Position numbers and translations under genes: made by a program. 64,000 bases of DNA from positions 2,976,001-3,040,000 of the forward strand of contig NC_045130.1 in assembly GCF_007655135.1 (NCBI RefSeq). The letters run 5' to 3'. The notes under the pieces are model-generated. The model did not search any database. It was not told where the DNA came from and was given only the letters and a program-made list of their open reading frames with translations. Below, in pieces: positions 47,629-60,662 of this stretch. The stretch's first letter is position 1; every line of letters begins with the position of its first letter. The stretch comes from Punica granatum. Its lineage: Eukaryota > Streptophyta > Magnoliopsida > Myrtales > Lythraceae.

Positions 47629-47808
47629 CAGAGACGGAGTTAGGATTTTCATTCGGAAGATGAAAATATTACTTGATATGAATAATACATAAATATTTTT
47701 TTTCAGGAGATAAAATACTAATTTTACATAATTTTGGAATAAAATTTTAAAAAAATTTAAAGTTCATGAGGGCAATTGCCCTTTACCAATTAACTAGATC
47801 CGCCCCTG
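47629..47808. mobile_element. hAT-like MITE
   Basis: 180 bp with imperfect terminal inverted repeats (CAGAGACGGAGTTAGGAT and the complement of TAACTAGATCCGCCCCTG). The 8-bp flanks ACCGTAGA (47621-47628) and ACCGTACA (47809-47816) differ at one base. An 8-bp duplication and CAG-type ends indicate hAT. Confidence 0.85.
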
Positions 47809-48759
47809 ACCGTACAGTTAACTACGTGTGCGTCTATAGGAGGAGGCATTCTTAAAAAAAAAAATTATTACGAGAGAATTCAGCAAAATACTTCTTTGAA
47901 ATAATAGGTTTGTTTTTTAAGTGTATGTATTAAGGTAAAAATTAATATTCAATGCAGAAGAGATATTGAATAAGCGATCTGAAAGGAGAAGATCCAGCGT
48001 GTTATCCGTTTAACCTAAACATTGACGGGACATCAATGGCTAATAATATTTCCATTTGTAATGTAACGAGAGAGATGATAATTCAAATATTTCTTTGACA
48101 AGGGCGCCTTGGGGTACATATATGTCCATTTCGGATACTTCGTTTTCTCTTCAAAATTTTTCATCAGATCTGACACATATATGTCGCGTACAATTATTGT
48201 TTTCCTCATGTTATTATTATATATATGTTTGACACCTATATGTCGCATACAATTATTGTTTTCCTCATGTTATTATTATATATATGTTTCTGTTACGACG
48301 AGAGAAAATTCCAACTTTTTATCTTTTGTCGTAATTTGGAAAAACAATTATTACTCGATCGATTTTTGGTATCACTGCCGACTGCCAATCCTGTAGGAGA
48401 TTCATATAATGACGGATGTAGTGACGCATACGTTTTCAAGTTAAACTGATGAGTAAATTAACAAATTGACCCCTAAGAGATCGAGTATGTCTCAAATGTT
48501 ACCTCCACTCATTTTTACATCACTTTTGCCCTTGACTGTCAAAGTGTACATCGAATAAAGCCTTCCGTCAGCCTCCCTTACAAATTAGATGGGTAATGCT
48601 GATTTGGCTTATTTCTTACTTTTTTTTGTTCTTTCTTTCTCTTTATGCATTTCTTTATAATATAATATCATTCCTTTCCTTTTATTATAGAGTTTGTCTT
48701 TAAAAAATGTTTTTTTTTTTTAAAAGAAGAAGAAAATTTTCTCTCTCGATTTTCCAGAG

Positions 48760-49200
48760 TCCACTGTCTGATCTACTCTGCCTTCCCTTTCCCTTCACAG
48801 AACCGAGAAGAAATTATAAATTCAAATCGATCAAAAACAAAAATCCAATGATTTATAGAAATAATATCCAAAAAATTTCTCAAGTTTCCAATACAATAAT
48901 CACAACTAAGAAGATCTTAAAATAAGGGAAAGAGAGAGAGAGAGAAAGGAATCAGAAATACCGTCCAAAACATGAGGTTGTTCTCAAGTTCATCGGTGTC
49001 TGATCTGCCGGCCGTTTCTGCGTTACGGAACCAAGAAGATGAAAAAATTCAGAAATTTAAACCAACAACGAGGAACAAAAATCCACTGATTTACAAAAAT
49101 AGTCAAAATTCCTCAGAGTTTCAGTAACGCGAGAGAAATGGATCAGAAACAATGTCCTAGAGCCTGAGATCGATCTCGAATTCATCGGCGATACGAATGA
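48760..49200. repeat. Degenerate tandem repeat, two units of about 240 bp
   Basis: Shared in order: CTGTCTGATCT / GTGTCTGATCT, AGAACCGAGAAGA / GGAACCAAGAAGA, and AAAATCCAATGATTTA (48838) / AAAATCCACTGATTTA (49078). Lies in a 1.5 kb stretch (about 48460-49960) with no counterpart in unit C. Confidence 0.65.
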
Positions 49201-49319
49201 TCATAATATGAGGGAAAAGAGTATGAGCTCTCGTTATTGAACTCCGTCTCGCCAAGGAGCCATCACCTTCCTACTTCCTTCCTTCGTTCCTCTACTTTTA
49301 TTTTAATTTATTTTCACCT

Positions 49320-49960
49320 TGTTCCCAGGGAGGCAGATCGGTGGGGTGAGACCCCGCCAGCCACTGCAACCCAGAGACCAGAAGCCTTCCACGAGGTCGC
49401 CAGAGGGAGCGATGGCCGATGGGGTGCCCCCACCGCTGATTTGCCCCTCCTTCTCTCTTAAATCAAAATCGAAGAGGAAGGGGGCAAATCGGAACCCCCA
49501 CCCCCAACCCAGCGAACCTCTGCATCGTTCCATCTACTGCCACCAATTTCCCTTTCTTCATTCGCACATGCAAGGGTTTCTCAGGCATAAGAGAGAGGAG
49601 CCACAAGAGCCACGGATGAGCTTTAATGCCACGAAATCCCCTCAAGCTCCATCGATTTCCTCCTTCCTTCGAACCTCCCTTTTTTTTTTTTTTCCTTTTA
49701 GTTTTCCAGGACGTTCGAGAGAGAGAAAGGGGGGGGCTTGCCGGCCATCGCCCCCCAGGCGATAGCGCAGGAGGCATCTAAAGCCTCTGGCGAGGTCTCT
49801 TGTGGGGCGGTGATCGGTGGGGGTGGCCCCACCGCATATCTACTCCCTCCATTGACCAGGGAGCAGATCGGCGGTGGGAGCACCCCCGTCGGCCATCGCA
49901 CCACTCCCTCCCACCACCCCCCCAACCCAACAAGAAAAAACCCGATTGGTGTCGCGTTTT
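49320..49960. other. GC-rich block specific to unit D, origin unknown
   Basis: Strikingly GC-rich in an AT-rich region, with long open frames on both strands caused by composition. Two similar pieces, GGAGGCAGATCGGTGGGG (49330) and GGAGCAGATCGGCGGTGGG (49860), suggest a repeat. No protein family recognised; probably part of an inserted element. Confidence 0.45.
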
Positions 49961-50985
49961 TCCAAGGTTCTCTAAACGTCCCGCTCATGGCAGTGTCTAC
50001 TTTTTCTGTGGGTCGCCTTGTCAATTACCCATGCATGACAAACATTCTAGCTAGTAAATTAAAGTTGGAGTTAATTTGTTTCTATTTTGTCGCAAATATG
50101 ATCTGCCTTCCAATTCCATTAACATAATTTTCGTCCATTTCTACATGGCTTTAACGGACGTTAATGTAGACCCGAAAAATAATCTAACTTAGACCTCATG
50201 TACTGTGTTTAGCCGCTTTCAATACCTGCGTACGTGTTTTAATGCTTGGTCGGCTCTAATATTTCTGTCTAGGAGAGAAAAGGTCCAATTTTTGGGCTAC
50301 CTTCTTTTCTCAGCCTCTTTTTGTTATGAAAAATGTTGTGGAAATTTTCGGTACCAACATGACTATGAGAAATAGCTGGATGATATCTGTCTCATTGAAT
50401 TGTATTGCAGATCGAGTGGGAGGAAGAGGGAAGTTGCTATCATTCAGTTTTCAGCAGCCCTACGAAATTTCTATGCTAACCTTTAACTTTAACCTCCCTC
50501 CGCTGGAATTCTTGTTTAATTAGCCTAACCCTGACCATAATTTATTGGACGTCTGACACCCTCCAATATTTCCGGCAGTCATTTCAAGTAAATTGGGAAA
50601 GTTGAAGTTGTCGTGTTCTAATAATTTCCAAGTCAAGGCAACATCTGTGCACGAAGCATTGTATCAGAAGGGGGGGATTCTGATCGAAGTTTGTCTTTCA
50701 GTTTGGATAACAGCAATATACCCACCTTTCCTAATATCCATGCTCCCTCGTCCTGCTGAAGGCTTGCCTGAGATCTTGCCCGTACGTGCAAGATTCGGTT
50801 GTTCAATGTAACGACTACATCATTCCCAACGTGATTTCGAAGCCAAAGTGAACACGTAAGGAGCAATTGACGAGTAAGCCTGTGATGTTAAAGGAATATA
50901 CAGGTAGTCTGACCAATGAAATCGAATTAAGAAACTGGCTTGTTTGAAAATATCTCAATTGATAACTCAAGAAATTATCCATTTT

Positions 50986-51023
<38 letters not shown>

Positions 51024-51217
51024 CCAGCAATTATCCATTTTATAATAATAATAATGATGGTGATGATAACGATGATGAAAGCATTGAATGTGTTATTCTA
51101 AGAGTCTTTGAATGAAATGCCTCCATTTATTGATTTTGTACGAATGGCAAAAATGGTGAACGTGTTAGCAACTATATATTATATATAAATTGGGAAGGCA
51201 TTTTTGTTTTGTTATTT
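49961..51217. other. Unit D flank, relic blocks, no intact gene
   Basis: Matches unit C at 36375-36500, 36600-36990, 37380-37730 and 38930-39590. Large internal parts present in unit C are missing here (for example between 50515 and 50980). Holds an (ATA)/(ATT) microsatellite at about 50985-51024. Confidence 0.5.
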
Positions 51218-51236
51218 GGGGGGGGGGGGGGGGGGG
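51218..51236 (+). repeat. Poly(G) tract of 19 bases
   Basis: Counterpart of the 40-base tract at 39593-39632. Downstream flank differs for about 35 bases, then matches again at GACTCGAAATTGCTACATAG. Confidence 0.9.
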
Positions 51237-51239
51237 AAT

Positions 51240-52426
51240 GGTGCTGGCTTTCAAGGAATTCCTTTTAGAAGCACAAGGACTCGAAATTGCTACATAGATC
51301 AGTTATCACAATTCAAACCAGAAATCATCAGGACCTCGATGATATTCCGTAGCCTGACTGGTGAAACCCGAAACGCCCTGGTCCGGTTCGATGCAATGTC
51401 GGACAAAGTATTCTTGGGCCGATGCATTGGGCTAAGTGGGCACGGTTTCACGAATTCCACGAGAGGAGGTCCAGTGAGGAAGCAAAATAATAGAAGGAGG
51501 ATTGATGATTATATATCAGACATTTCGTAGTCCTCGATCAAACTCATTGTTGGTAATTTAGAAACATTTGTTTGCATGTTCTTTGGATCGTAGATGGCCC
51601 GTGTCTTCTATTCGGATCCAATGTAAGCCCACTCTTTTCGCGCCAGACCATATTGGTGTAAATGTGTTTGAATGATCTCTTGCGAAATTCGAAATCAATG
51701 AGTTGCTCATTTAAGAGATCTTGTTCTAGTATTGTTCTTCATGAATAAGCATATATTCCGCGATTAATTAACTCAAGCAACACCCGTGTTCACAATTTTG
51801 TCATTCATATATGTTCTTTCAACCATACTTTATTGGACGAATTCTTACGGTAAATTTCCCAACTGCTTTGCCTTCTCTATGGCAGTTAAATTGTTGGTCG
51901 AATTCCCCGCTTAGACAGAGATTATTTTTACACAATTAAATGTTTCGTATGACATCTTATTCAATGCCTTGTTTCTCTGATTGTGCTTGCATTTGCGGGA
52001 TGTTAACTGGCCTCCCAACTTTATGCCCATGACCTATTTGATGTAATGCTGTTGAGCATGAAAGATGTTTCATTGGCTTCTTTTTGGGGATGAGAAGGGA
52101 GAGTGAACACCGTGTCATGAGGATAAAGCCTTTTTGCCTTCTGTTTCAATGGAGAGTTCTGAGCTGATTCGTTGCCTATCGTTAACGTCCTTTCTTTTTG
52201 CAACATTAGAGTGAAGAATACAACTCCGACAAGAGACTATGTTGCACAACTTTGTTTTCAAGGGGATTGCCTAACTGATTAGTATCATTATATTATTCTT
52301 CTAATGTATCGTTAAATTCTTATGTTAGTTTTTCATTTTTTGAAAAAGACTCATCCATTCAATTTGTGTATTGAGTACGGTTGCCGATTATAAATTGTGT
52401 AGGTTTGAACATTAATATTAATATTT
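51240..52426. other. Unit D flank, no gene recognised
   Basis: Up to about 51830 it matches unit C. An open frame at 51204-51530 includes RSLTGETRNALVRFDAMSDK but has no recognised family, and its unit C counterpart is broken. From 51832 on there is no counterpart in unit C. Confidence 0.4.
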
Positions 52427-52855
52427 TGGTAAATTGTACCGGTGGTCCAAAAAGTTTTACAAATGTTTCAATATGGTACAAAAAAAATTTTTTTTGCTAC
52501 TTGATGATACAAAATGTTTCAAAGTTATTTCAGTATAGTACAAACCGTCATCTCGCCATTGACGCCGTCAAGTCAACGCTGATTGTGCAAAACCGATTTT
52601 TGTGGCATATTACATAATGGTGCAAAATGTTTTGAAATTGTAACTTAATAGTACAAAATGTTTTACGTAAGTTATATGATAGTGCAAAATTTATAGTCTT
52701 GTAAAGGACGGTTTGACGACGTTAATGGTGAGATGACGGTTTGTACTATACTGAAACAACTTTGAAACATTTTTTACTATCAAGTAGCAAAAAAAACTTT
52801 TTATACCATATTGAAACATTTATAAAACTTTTTAGACCACTAGTGCAATTTACCC
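52427..52855. mobile_element. Fold-back Mutator-like MITE
   Basis: 429 bp with long inverted arms (left GGTAAATTGTACCGGTGGTC, right GACCACTAGTGCAATTTACC). The 9-bp flanks TTAATATTT (52418-52426) and TTAATATTA (52856-52864) match at eight places. No coding sequence. Confidence 0.8.
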
Positions 52856-53432
52856 TTAATATTAATATAACGTTCAGATTGGCTTCTTTCTTTGTGTTTA
52901 TATCCTCAACGATAAGGTTCCCTTTCATCATACATACTTTGTGGCTTAATTCTTTTTCTAATGTCCTCGCATTTATGTGGTGTCTTCTTTTATTAGAAAT
53001 TTATAAGTCACAATTAAGACACAATTTGAAGCAATTCACTGAGATCAGTTGATGCCATGCAGGTATGCTGTTTTGACCTTTCAGTTCTTCGGTAAATTAT
53101 ATAATATTATTCAGAATGTTCATATGACATGTGCCTATTTATATGAATTCTATATGACCAAATAATTGCATCTTTAAATAAGACTTCTACTTTAGAAATA
53201 CATGGTCTCTAATTTTTATTTAACAAGGTACGTAGGTTCACTCAAATTTACTGTTCCAAATTTTCCGATATGTGGTTCATCTATATAATTTCAAATTCAG
53301 TTACTTTTGTAGGTAGCAAAAAGTCTCAAGTCATAATCATTTAATTTAATGAGCATTTGCGAGCTCTATGCTTTTCTTGCTTCTTCGTTGAGCCCTTCCA
53401 TGTATTGCACGCTTAGTAATTAGTATTTCCTA

Positions 53433-53436
<4 letters not shown>

Positions 53437-53471
<35 letters not shown>
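53437..53471. repeat. (TA)n microsatellite
   Basis: TA run of about 35 bases; the unit C counterpart near 41140 is much shorter. Confidence 0.9.
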
Positions 53472-53476
<5 letters not shown>

Positions 53477-55779
53477 CTACTAATAGGGCCAAGCTTCAGG
53501 AAATACTTCAGTTTTTTTTTAATAGATACGAAAGGGATTTGAACCTTTGTGCAACTTCATAGGCTTTAATTTCTTGAATTGAAAATATGCATTTCGAGCT
53601 GATTTTAAAAATCACAGAACGTTGAATATTGTGGTTGAAAAGATTGTTGCTGACCCTGTGCGCACCCGAATTTCGTCTCGTCGGGGCACGCTTGCGCGCG
53701 CCTATGCAACGCGGCTTGGGAGTGTCCACCTTCCCGGGGACGCGCGACGGACGCACGTGAGAAGGAGTCGCCACTTGCCATTTTACTATTCAAAGGTCGA
53801 GAGCCGGCAAGTTACCCGGGTCTAAGGGTACGGGGTACACCTAATTGCTAAGGCATAAGGTCTGCGAAAACCGAGGTTCCGAATTCGGGGGTTCTGTTAC
53901 ATGCGAGCCTATATCTCGCATGCCTTATCGGTACTCTAGCTTGTCTAGGCTTGTCATTTTAATTTAATTACCGCTTAATTAAGTTCCGCTTATCTTACGC
54001 CTTTTGACACCGTAAATTCGAAGGAACACTCCGACCGTCCACTCTCCGACCGGGATTCTTACATGAATAAATGTACAACATAAATCCTTACATTGTCCTC
54101 TCAAATAAATAAAATACAAATTACAACCACTGAATCCCGGTCGAATCGCATTCGGTTATTATTCCACTCGTGCTCACCGTGTGGGTTAAAAAGACCGAAA
54201 TTGAAATTAAGATATGCGCTCAGTGTTGGGGGAATTGGACCACGTGATCTACGATTGGGGTGTTGGACCCCCCTATGAATCGTGCCCTAAAGGATCGGGC
54301 TCGATCCTCATAACAAACAAGTGCAAGAAGGTTAACAAGCGGACATAAATAAACAAACAATGGGGTTTTGTTATTGCCGAATTTACGTGAATTAACCAAT
54401 TATTAACTGGGGTATCTTGGCATACAAATCATACCCTAAAGCAAACAAAGTGGGTACAAGGTGTGAATCGATCAAGGATCGCCTCGGGAGGTATTTCGCA
54501 TTTGGCATTATTTTTTGAGGACTTAACGAACGTGATGTCTGTTGTCAAGTCTTGTGTTTGTGGGTTATTTTTAGGATTGTTTTATGTTGTGGCACTACGA
54601 TTGTTACAGGTTATTACCGAACCTTGATTCCGCCCGTACATCATAGAACCTAGTGCCTATCCCACTATTGCCCATTTTGTCTTAGCCAAGTGTACAATTA
54701 GTCCGGTATTTGTATTTTGAGCCAATCCATCCGAACTAACTACCCGAGACTATGCTAGAATAACAAAAACTCATCGATCGGATAGAGCGGGCTATGCAGA
54801 TGAAACTGCGCCTAGACAGGTAGCACATCCCTACCCTGATACCGTAGTGTTTCTATTATTCTAACCCTAGGGGTGTTGCTAAGTTGCAAATAGACGATTT
54901 TGCCCTTGAGGTGGAAATTGTTTTCGGAAAAGAGAAATTACGCGGTGCGGGCCGCCTCAGCTTGTGACCGGCGCTAACCGATCCCCTGGACCTTCCAGGG
55001 TTGTCAAGAACCCTAAAAGAGCCAAAAGACCGGTTAATCTATCCGGAAGTGATCTAAGAAAAACTTTCACGTCCCGACTTGAGTTTCCTGAAATCAGGTG
55101 AAGTCTCGGGTCAAGACGCGCAAGTCTTTCCTAGACATCCATGTCACATCGAACCACGTGTCACGAGTTTTATAAAATTTGCAAGTTTTGAGAAGGGCAC
55201 CAAAGCATGTTTGCAACCTATCGACGCGTGTTACTGATTTATTACCGATTCGTGCAAAATTATTAGGGCCAAGTGGGTTAATTAATCGCATGAGCGTCCC
55301 AATTACCCCGTTAGTGGAATTATTGATTAATTATTGTTTTGCCAAATGCTCTAAATATGCGAGTTTCAGACCGTCGAGCTGATCATTGATAGATCGTCCG
55401 ATGCGAATCCTAATCCCCGACCATCTTGGGATTTAAAAATTAATTTTAGGTCGAGTTTGCATGATTACCGATTCATGTGAAGTTTCGATTAAAACGATAA
55501 AATAAACCGTTTAAACACGGATCAAGAACACATTATCACATCAAGCACGACAAAAAATACATATTTACACAATCGGTGCCGCCATGATCATGATAAACAC
55601 ATACAAACATACACACATGTAATTTTAACGGAATCAATAAAACGGCACCGATTCATGGAAGCGAAAAATCATGCAAAGCACACACATTGTCATGTCATAT
55701 ACATATAATTACAAAAACAAAATATTTAAATAGAGCACATATGTTGTCGGTCGGTGATCCAAGTAGGAAAGGGTTGGAT

Positions 55780-55950
55780 ATCTTTAGAAAATGTTCAGGG
55801 ACTGATTTGAACAATTTTAAAAGATCAGGGACTGATTTGAAAATTCGGATAAAGTTTTAGGGGACTGATTTGAAATTTCTGGAAAATTGGGGACTGTGTA
55901 AGAAATACTGAAAATGTCCCAGGACTTGTTTGAAACGAATTTGCAAATTG
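55780..55950. repeat. Degenerate short repeats (GGGACTGATTTGAA-type), left part
   Basis: Repeated variants of GGGACTGATTTGAAA every 30-50 bp. They continue on the far side of the copia element (about 60821-61000), showing that the copia split one array. Confidence 0.7.
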
Positions 55951-55955
55951 GGGCT

Positions 55956-56124
55956 TAATAGCGAAGATTAGCATGAATATTTTCATTATTGCTTACCATG
56001 TATAGTTTATGTATTTTAGTCATGTATACATAGTTTACATACTTAGAACTCTGTACATCACTATTTATTCTAATGAATTCACCTCACACAGCAAGTGAGG
56101 ATTCAGCTAATACACTGTTCTTTA
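55956..56124 (+). repeat. 5' LTR of the copia element
   Basis: 169 bp, begins TAATAGCGAAG and ends CTGTTCTTTA; the primer-binding site follows with no gap. Confidence 0.92.
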
Positions 56125-56136
56125 TGGTATCAGAGC
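56125..56136 (+). other. Primer-binding site of the copia element
   Basis: TGGTATCAGAGC, complementary to the 3' end of plant initiator methionine tRNA, the usual primer of copia elements. Directly abuts the 5' LTR. Confidence 0.93.
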
Positions 56137-56204
56137 TTTAAACGGATAACTCCGATCAGCTCATCTGCTTCCGCTCTTTCTTTCTTTTTTTTTTTTCAGT
56201 GATT

Positions 56205-59200
56205 ATGGCTGACACCACATCCTCACTCGACTCTTCCTCATCTTCCTTTCTTACTTCTTCTGCATCCTCATCTTTCATCATACAAACACCGTCTACTATT
56301 CCGACGATTCCCGTCAAACTTGATGGCCAGAATTACTTATACTGGAAAGGTGTTATGAAACCTTTGCTAGCTACCTACGGTTTGCTAGACCATGTTGAGG
56401 GTTGGGCTACTGCTCCTAGCAAGACAATTGTCGGTACTGATGGTGTTCAATTCTCTAATCCTGACTTCCTAAAATGGGAATCGAGAGACAATTTTGCTCT
56501 CACCTGTGTTATGCTTGCCATCACCGAGGCAATTGGGGTGACTATCCTCACTGCTAAAACCTCTCACGAGGCCTGGATTTCTCTGGAACGTGCCTTTGTG
56601 AATCAGACAGCTGCACAGGAGGATTTACTCGATCAACAATGGCGTGATTTGAAGAAGGGCTCTAAATCGATGGCTAAATTCATCAATTCGGTGAAGGAAC
56701 ATGCTCTTAGATATGCTCAGATCGGGAAGCCCAAGAGCACTGCCGAGATCAACCGCCGAGTTTATACCGGTCTCGGCCCGGAATGGGAACCCATCGTTCT
56801 AGCTCAATCCGAACGCATGCTAATAATCAGCACAGACGAGCTTCAATCGCTACTCGTCGGGCACGAAGAACGACGCCTATATGCAGCTAGCCATGGCGCT
56901 CCGTCTCCGTCCGAAAGCGCCCCTCTCTCGGGGATTCTTGGTCTTCCTCCGGTCGAGATTCACTACACTGATGGCCGAAGCAACCACAGCGGTCGCAACA
57001 AAGGCAAAGGAAAAGGAGGAAAAGGCAACGGGAGAGGAGGAGGCTCGGCATGGGTGTCTGATCGAGGGACGGGAAGAAGAAACCCTAATCAAGGGGGGTC
57101 GGGTGGAGAAGATAATCGACTCGGGTCGGGTTATGACAGCACGGGTCAGGCTTACTCGGGTAGCTTACCACATGCTGGCCCGACTAATCTTGGGCCCAAT
57201 AACTTACAACATGCTGGGCCGACTAATGCTGGGCCTAATTTTGGCCGGCCCAACTTACTTCCTTCTTCAGCCCGTGGCCCATCTCCTCTTGGGCTAAATC
57301 AACATTTTGGATCAAGGCAACACTTTAGGCCCGGTCCATCTGCTATATGTCAGACTTGCAATCGCGCTGGCCACATCGCGCCATTCTGTCAGTTTAATCA
57401 ATTTTCTGGGGCTCAGGCTCATCTAACCTACGGCTCCTCTCCAACACTTTATGATCCAGACTGGTATATGGACTCAGGAGCTACACATCATGTGACTTCA
57501 GATTTCTCTAATCTTAGTGTTCGTGATGCCAATTTAAGTTCAGATCATCTCCATGTGGGTGATGGTAAATCTCTTCCAGTTTTAGCCTCTGGCTCTTCTA
57601 CTATTAAACTTCCTTTACGACCTTTGCATTTGAAACATATTCTTTATGCACCTAATATTTCCAAAAATCTCATTTCTATATCTAAATTTGCCAAAGATAA
57701 TACCTGCTTCTTTGAGCTTCACCTAGATTGTTTCATTGTGAAGGATCGTCATACTCATCAGGAGCTTATGCGTGGCCCATTTAAGGATGGACTTTACTGT
57801 TTCCACCCGGGAGGCAGGCACATCGAACGTCCTGAAGCTCATCTCTCTGTGTCTGGATCTAGTGTCCTATGGCATCAACGCCTTGGTCACTCGTCTTTTT
57901 CCACTATTCGTCATGCATTAAGTACTTCTTGTTCTCTGAATAATGATCATATTGGTCATATTTGTCCTGCTTGTCAAGAAGGAAAAATAATAAATAATTC
58001 TTTTCCACCTACCTTTCATAAAAGCACATCCTTATTTAAGCTTATTCATACAGACATTTGGGGTCCTGCACCAATCACTTCTCATACTGGTCATCATTAC
58101 TATATTCACTTTCTTGATGATTATAGTAAATACTCATGGTTTTATGTTCTCAAATCTTGATCTGATGTACTTAGTGTTTTTCGAGCTTTTCGGCTTCAAA
58201 TAGAGAATCTTTATGGACATCGAATCAAGTATTTTCAATCAGATGGTGCGAAGGAGTTCTTATCTGCGGATTTTCAATCTGAACTGCAGAAAAATGGTAT
58301 TTTTCATCGTATCTCGTGTCCTCATGTTCCTCAACAGAATGGTTCTGCTGAACGCAAATATCGTCATATTGTTGACATGGGTCTTACATTACTTTCTCAT
58401 TCTTCCATACCATTAAAATTTTAGGATTTTGCTTTTGAAACAGCGGTATACCTTATTAATAGGTTACCTACTAGATCTCTTAATTCCAAATCTCCTTATG
58501 AAGTACTTCATGGCAGTCGACCCGATTATTCTATCTTACGGGTATTTGGATGTCTCTGTTTTCCATATTTACGTCCTTACACCCGTCATAAGCTAGAACC
58601 TCGATCCCAACCCTGTATTTTCCTCGGATACCCTTATCACTATCAGGGTTATTGATGTCTAAATCCTACCACTGGTCGTATTTTTTTATCTACTCGAGTT
58701 GTTTTCGATGAGCATTCCTTCCCTTTCAGGACAGGTGCGCCTATCTCGGTGGATGCTGATCGATCCTCCTCTAGCCCCGCATTTGCTACTGGTATGTCTT
58801 TTCCCTCTTCTTCCAATATCAGTTCCACTTCTATTCCTATTCCATCATCTGTTTCTATGCGCATCCCTAGCTTCAGTGATCCCGTCACTTTACCCACTGA
58901 GTCACCTGTATCTGCTCCTGAGGTTCATAACCAGTCTACAGATCCTACAGTTTAGGTTGAGGATGCTGTGGGTGCTGTTGTTGCACCTGCTACTCAGAAC
59001 ACTCACAGGATGATGACGAGGTCTAAGGATGGTACTCTGCCTCCTCCTCGATTCTCTATCTCTCGCCACCCTTCGGCTTTTTCTGTTTCTGCTGCGCTAC
59101 AGGAACCTTGCACATTTGCTCAGGCTAGCAAACACTCTACTTGGCAAGCAGCGATGGAGGAAGAATATACAGCATTACTCCATAATCACACTTGGGATCT

Positions 59201-60662
59201 TGTCCCACCTTCCTCTGCGCAAAATGTTGTTGGTTGCAAATGGGTTTACCGCATCAAACAAAAGGCTGATGGCACTATCGATCGTTTTAAGGCTCGACTG
59301 GTGGCAAAGGGATTTAATCAAAGAGAAGGAGTCGATTATTCAGAAACATTTAGTCCAGTCATCAAGCCGGTTACCATTCGGACAGTTCTCTCTATTGCTG
59401 TCTCGTCCCAGTGGCCGATTCGATAACTAGACGTGAAGAACGCATTTCTTCATGGGCATCTCGCTGAGGAGGTTTATATGTCTCAACCTCCCGGTTTCAT
59501 CGATGCCTCTCGTCCTAATCATGTCTGTAGACTTCGCCGATCTCTTTATGGACTCAAGCAAGCTCCCCGGGCCTGGTTCCAGCGACTTAACACTTATCTT
59601 CAGAAACTTGGGTTTTCGGATTCCAAAGCTGATCCCTCGTTGTTTATCCTCCGAGGACCTACTTTTCTTGTCTATGTACTCGTCTATGTTGATGATATCA
59701 TCCTGACGGGAACCCCAGGTGCACCCTTCCACTCCATAATTACTGCCTTACAACAGGAATTTGCCATGAAGGACCTCGGTCCTCTTCACTATTTTCTTGG
59801 AATGGAGGCACGCACTGATGGTACTGGACTCTATCTCACACAGTCCAAGTACATTCATGATATCTTAGCTCGCACTTCTATGCTGGAATGCAAGCCTATC
59901 AGCTCTCCAGTCTCATCAGGATCTCGGCTTTCTCTTCATCATGGAGATTCTTTTCCAGACCCTTCTCTCTACAGGAGTACAGTTGGTAGCCTCCAGTATC
60001 TCTCGCTCACCAGGCCTGACATTGCCTATGCGGTAAATCAAGTCTGCCAGTTTATGCACTGTCCAACTATTGTTCATTGGATAGCGGTGAAACGTATCCT
60101 ACGATATCTCAAGGGTACAATCACATACGGCCTTCATATTCGTCCAAGCCCTATCTCATCTATTCATGGTTTTTCGGATGCTGATTGGGCGGGTAATCCT
60201 GATGATCGTCGTTCTGTCAGTGGTTTCATTGTTTTTCTTGGCTCCAATCCCATCTCTTGGAGCTCCAAAAAGCAGAGGACAGTTGCCCGATCGAGCACTG
60301 AATCTGAGTATAAGAGTCTCGCCAATGCTACTGCGGAGATTCTATGGCTCCAGTCCCTACTTCAGGAACTTGGGGTTTCACAGCATCACCCTCCGACTCT
60401 TTGGTGTGATAATATCTCTGCGATTTATCTTACGGCGAATCCCGTCTTTCATGCTCGAACCAAGCACATTGAGATTGACTATCATTTTGTGCGGGAGTGT
60501 TTCATGCGCAACCAACTATCAATTCGCTTCATTCTTTCCGATGACCAACTAGCTGATGCACTCACAAAAGGCTTATCTTCTTCTCGCTTTGTTGACATCC
60601 ACTCCAAGCTTCACGTGGCACAGTCCCCGTTCGGCTTGCGAGGGAGTAATAGCGAAGATTAG
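56205..60662 (+). pseudogene. Copia gag-pol with five in-frame stops
   Basis: The first ATG at 56205 (MADTTSSLDSS) opens a frame that runs, without frameshift, to a stop at 60660-60662 inside the 3' LTR. Gag has the UBN2-type N-terminal region and a zinc knuckle (CQTCNRAGHIAPFC, about residues 382-395). Protease has DSGATHH (Asp423). Then come the GAG-pre-integrase region (WHQRLGH...CPAC), the integrase start (HTDIWGP), reverse transcriptase with YVDD at 59685-59696, and RNase H (DADWAGN, STESEY, ADALTKG). In-frame stops lie at 58158 (TGA), 58422 (TAG), 58653 (TGA), 58953 (TAG) and 59424 (TAA). The integrase and reverse transcriptase are thus cut, and the element cannot make full Pol on its own. 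Confidence 0.93.

Noticed and set aside
49237..50127. Proline/glycine-rich genes in the GC-rich block of unit D
   Set aside because: Overlapping frames on both strands, no conserved start, no domain, and no counterpart in unit C.
56877..57297. Extra genes overlapping the copia gag (both strands)
   Set aside because: Glycine- and proline-rich composition of the gag region opens other frames; none has a domain.
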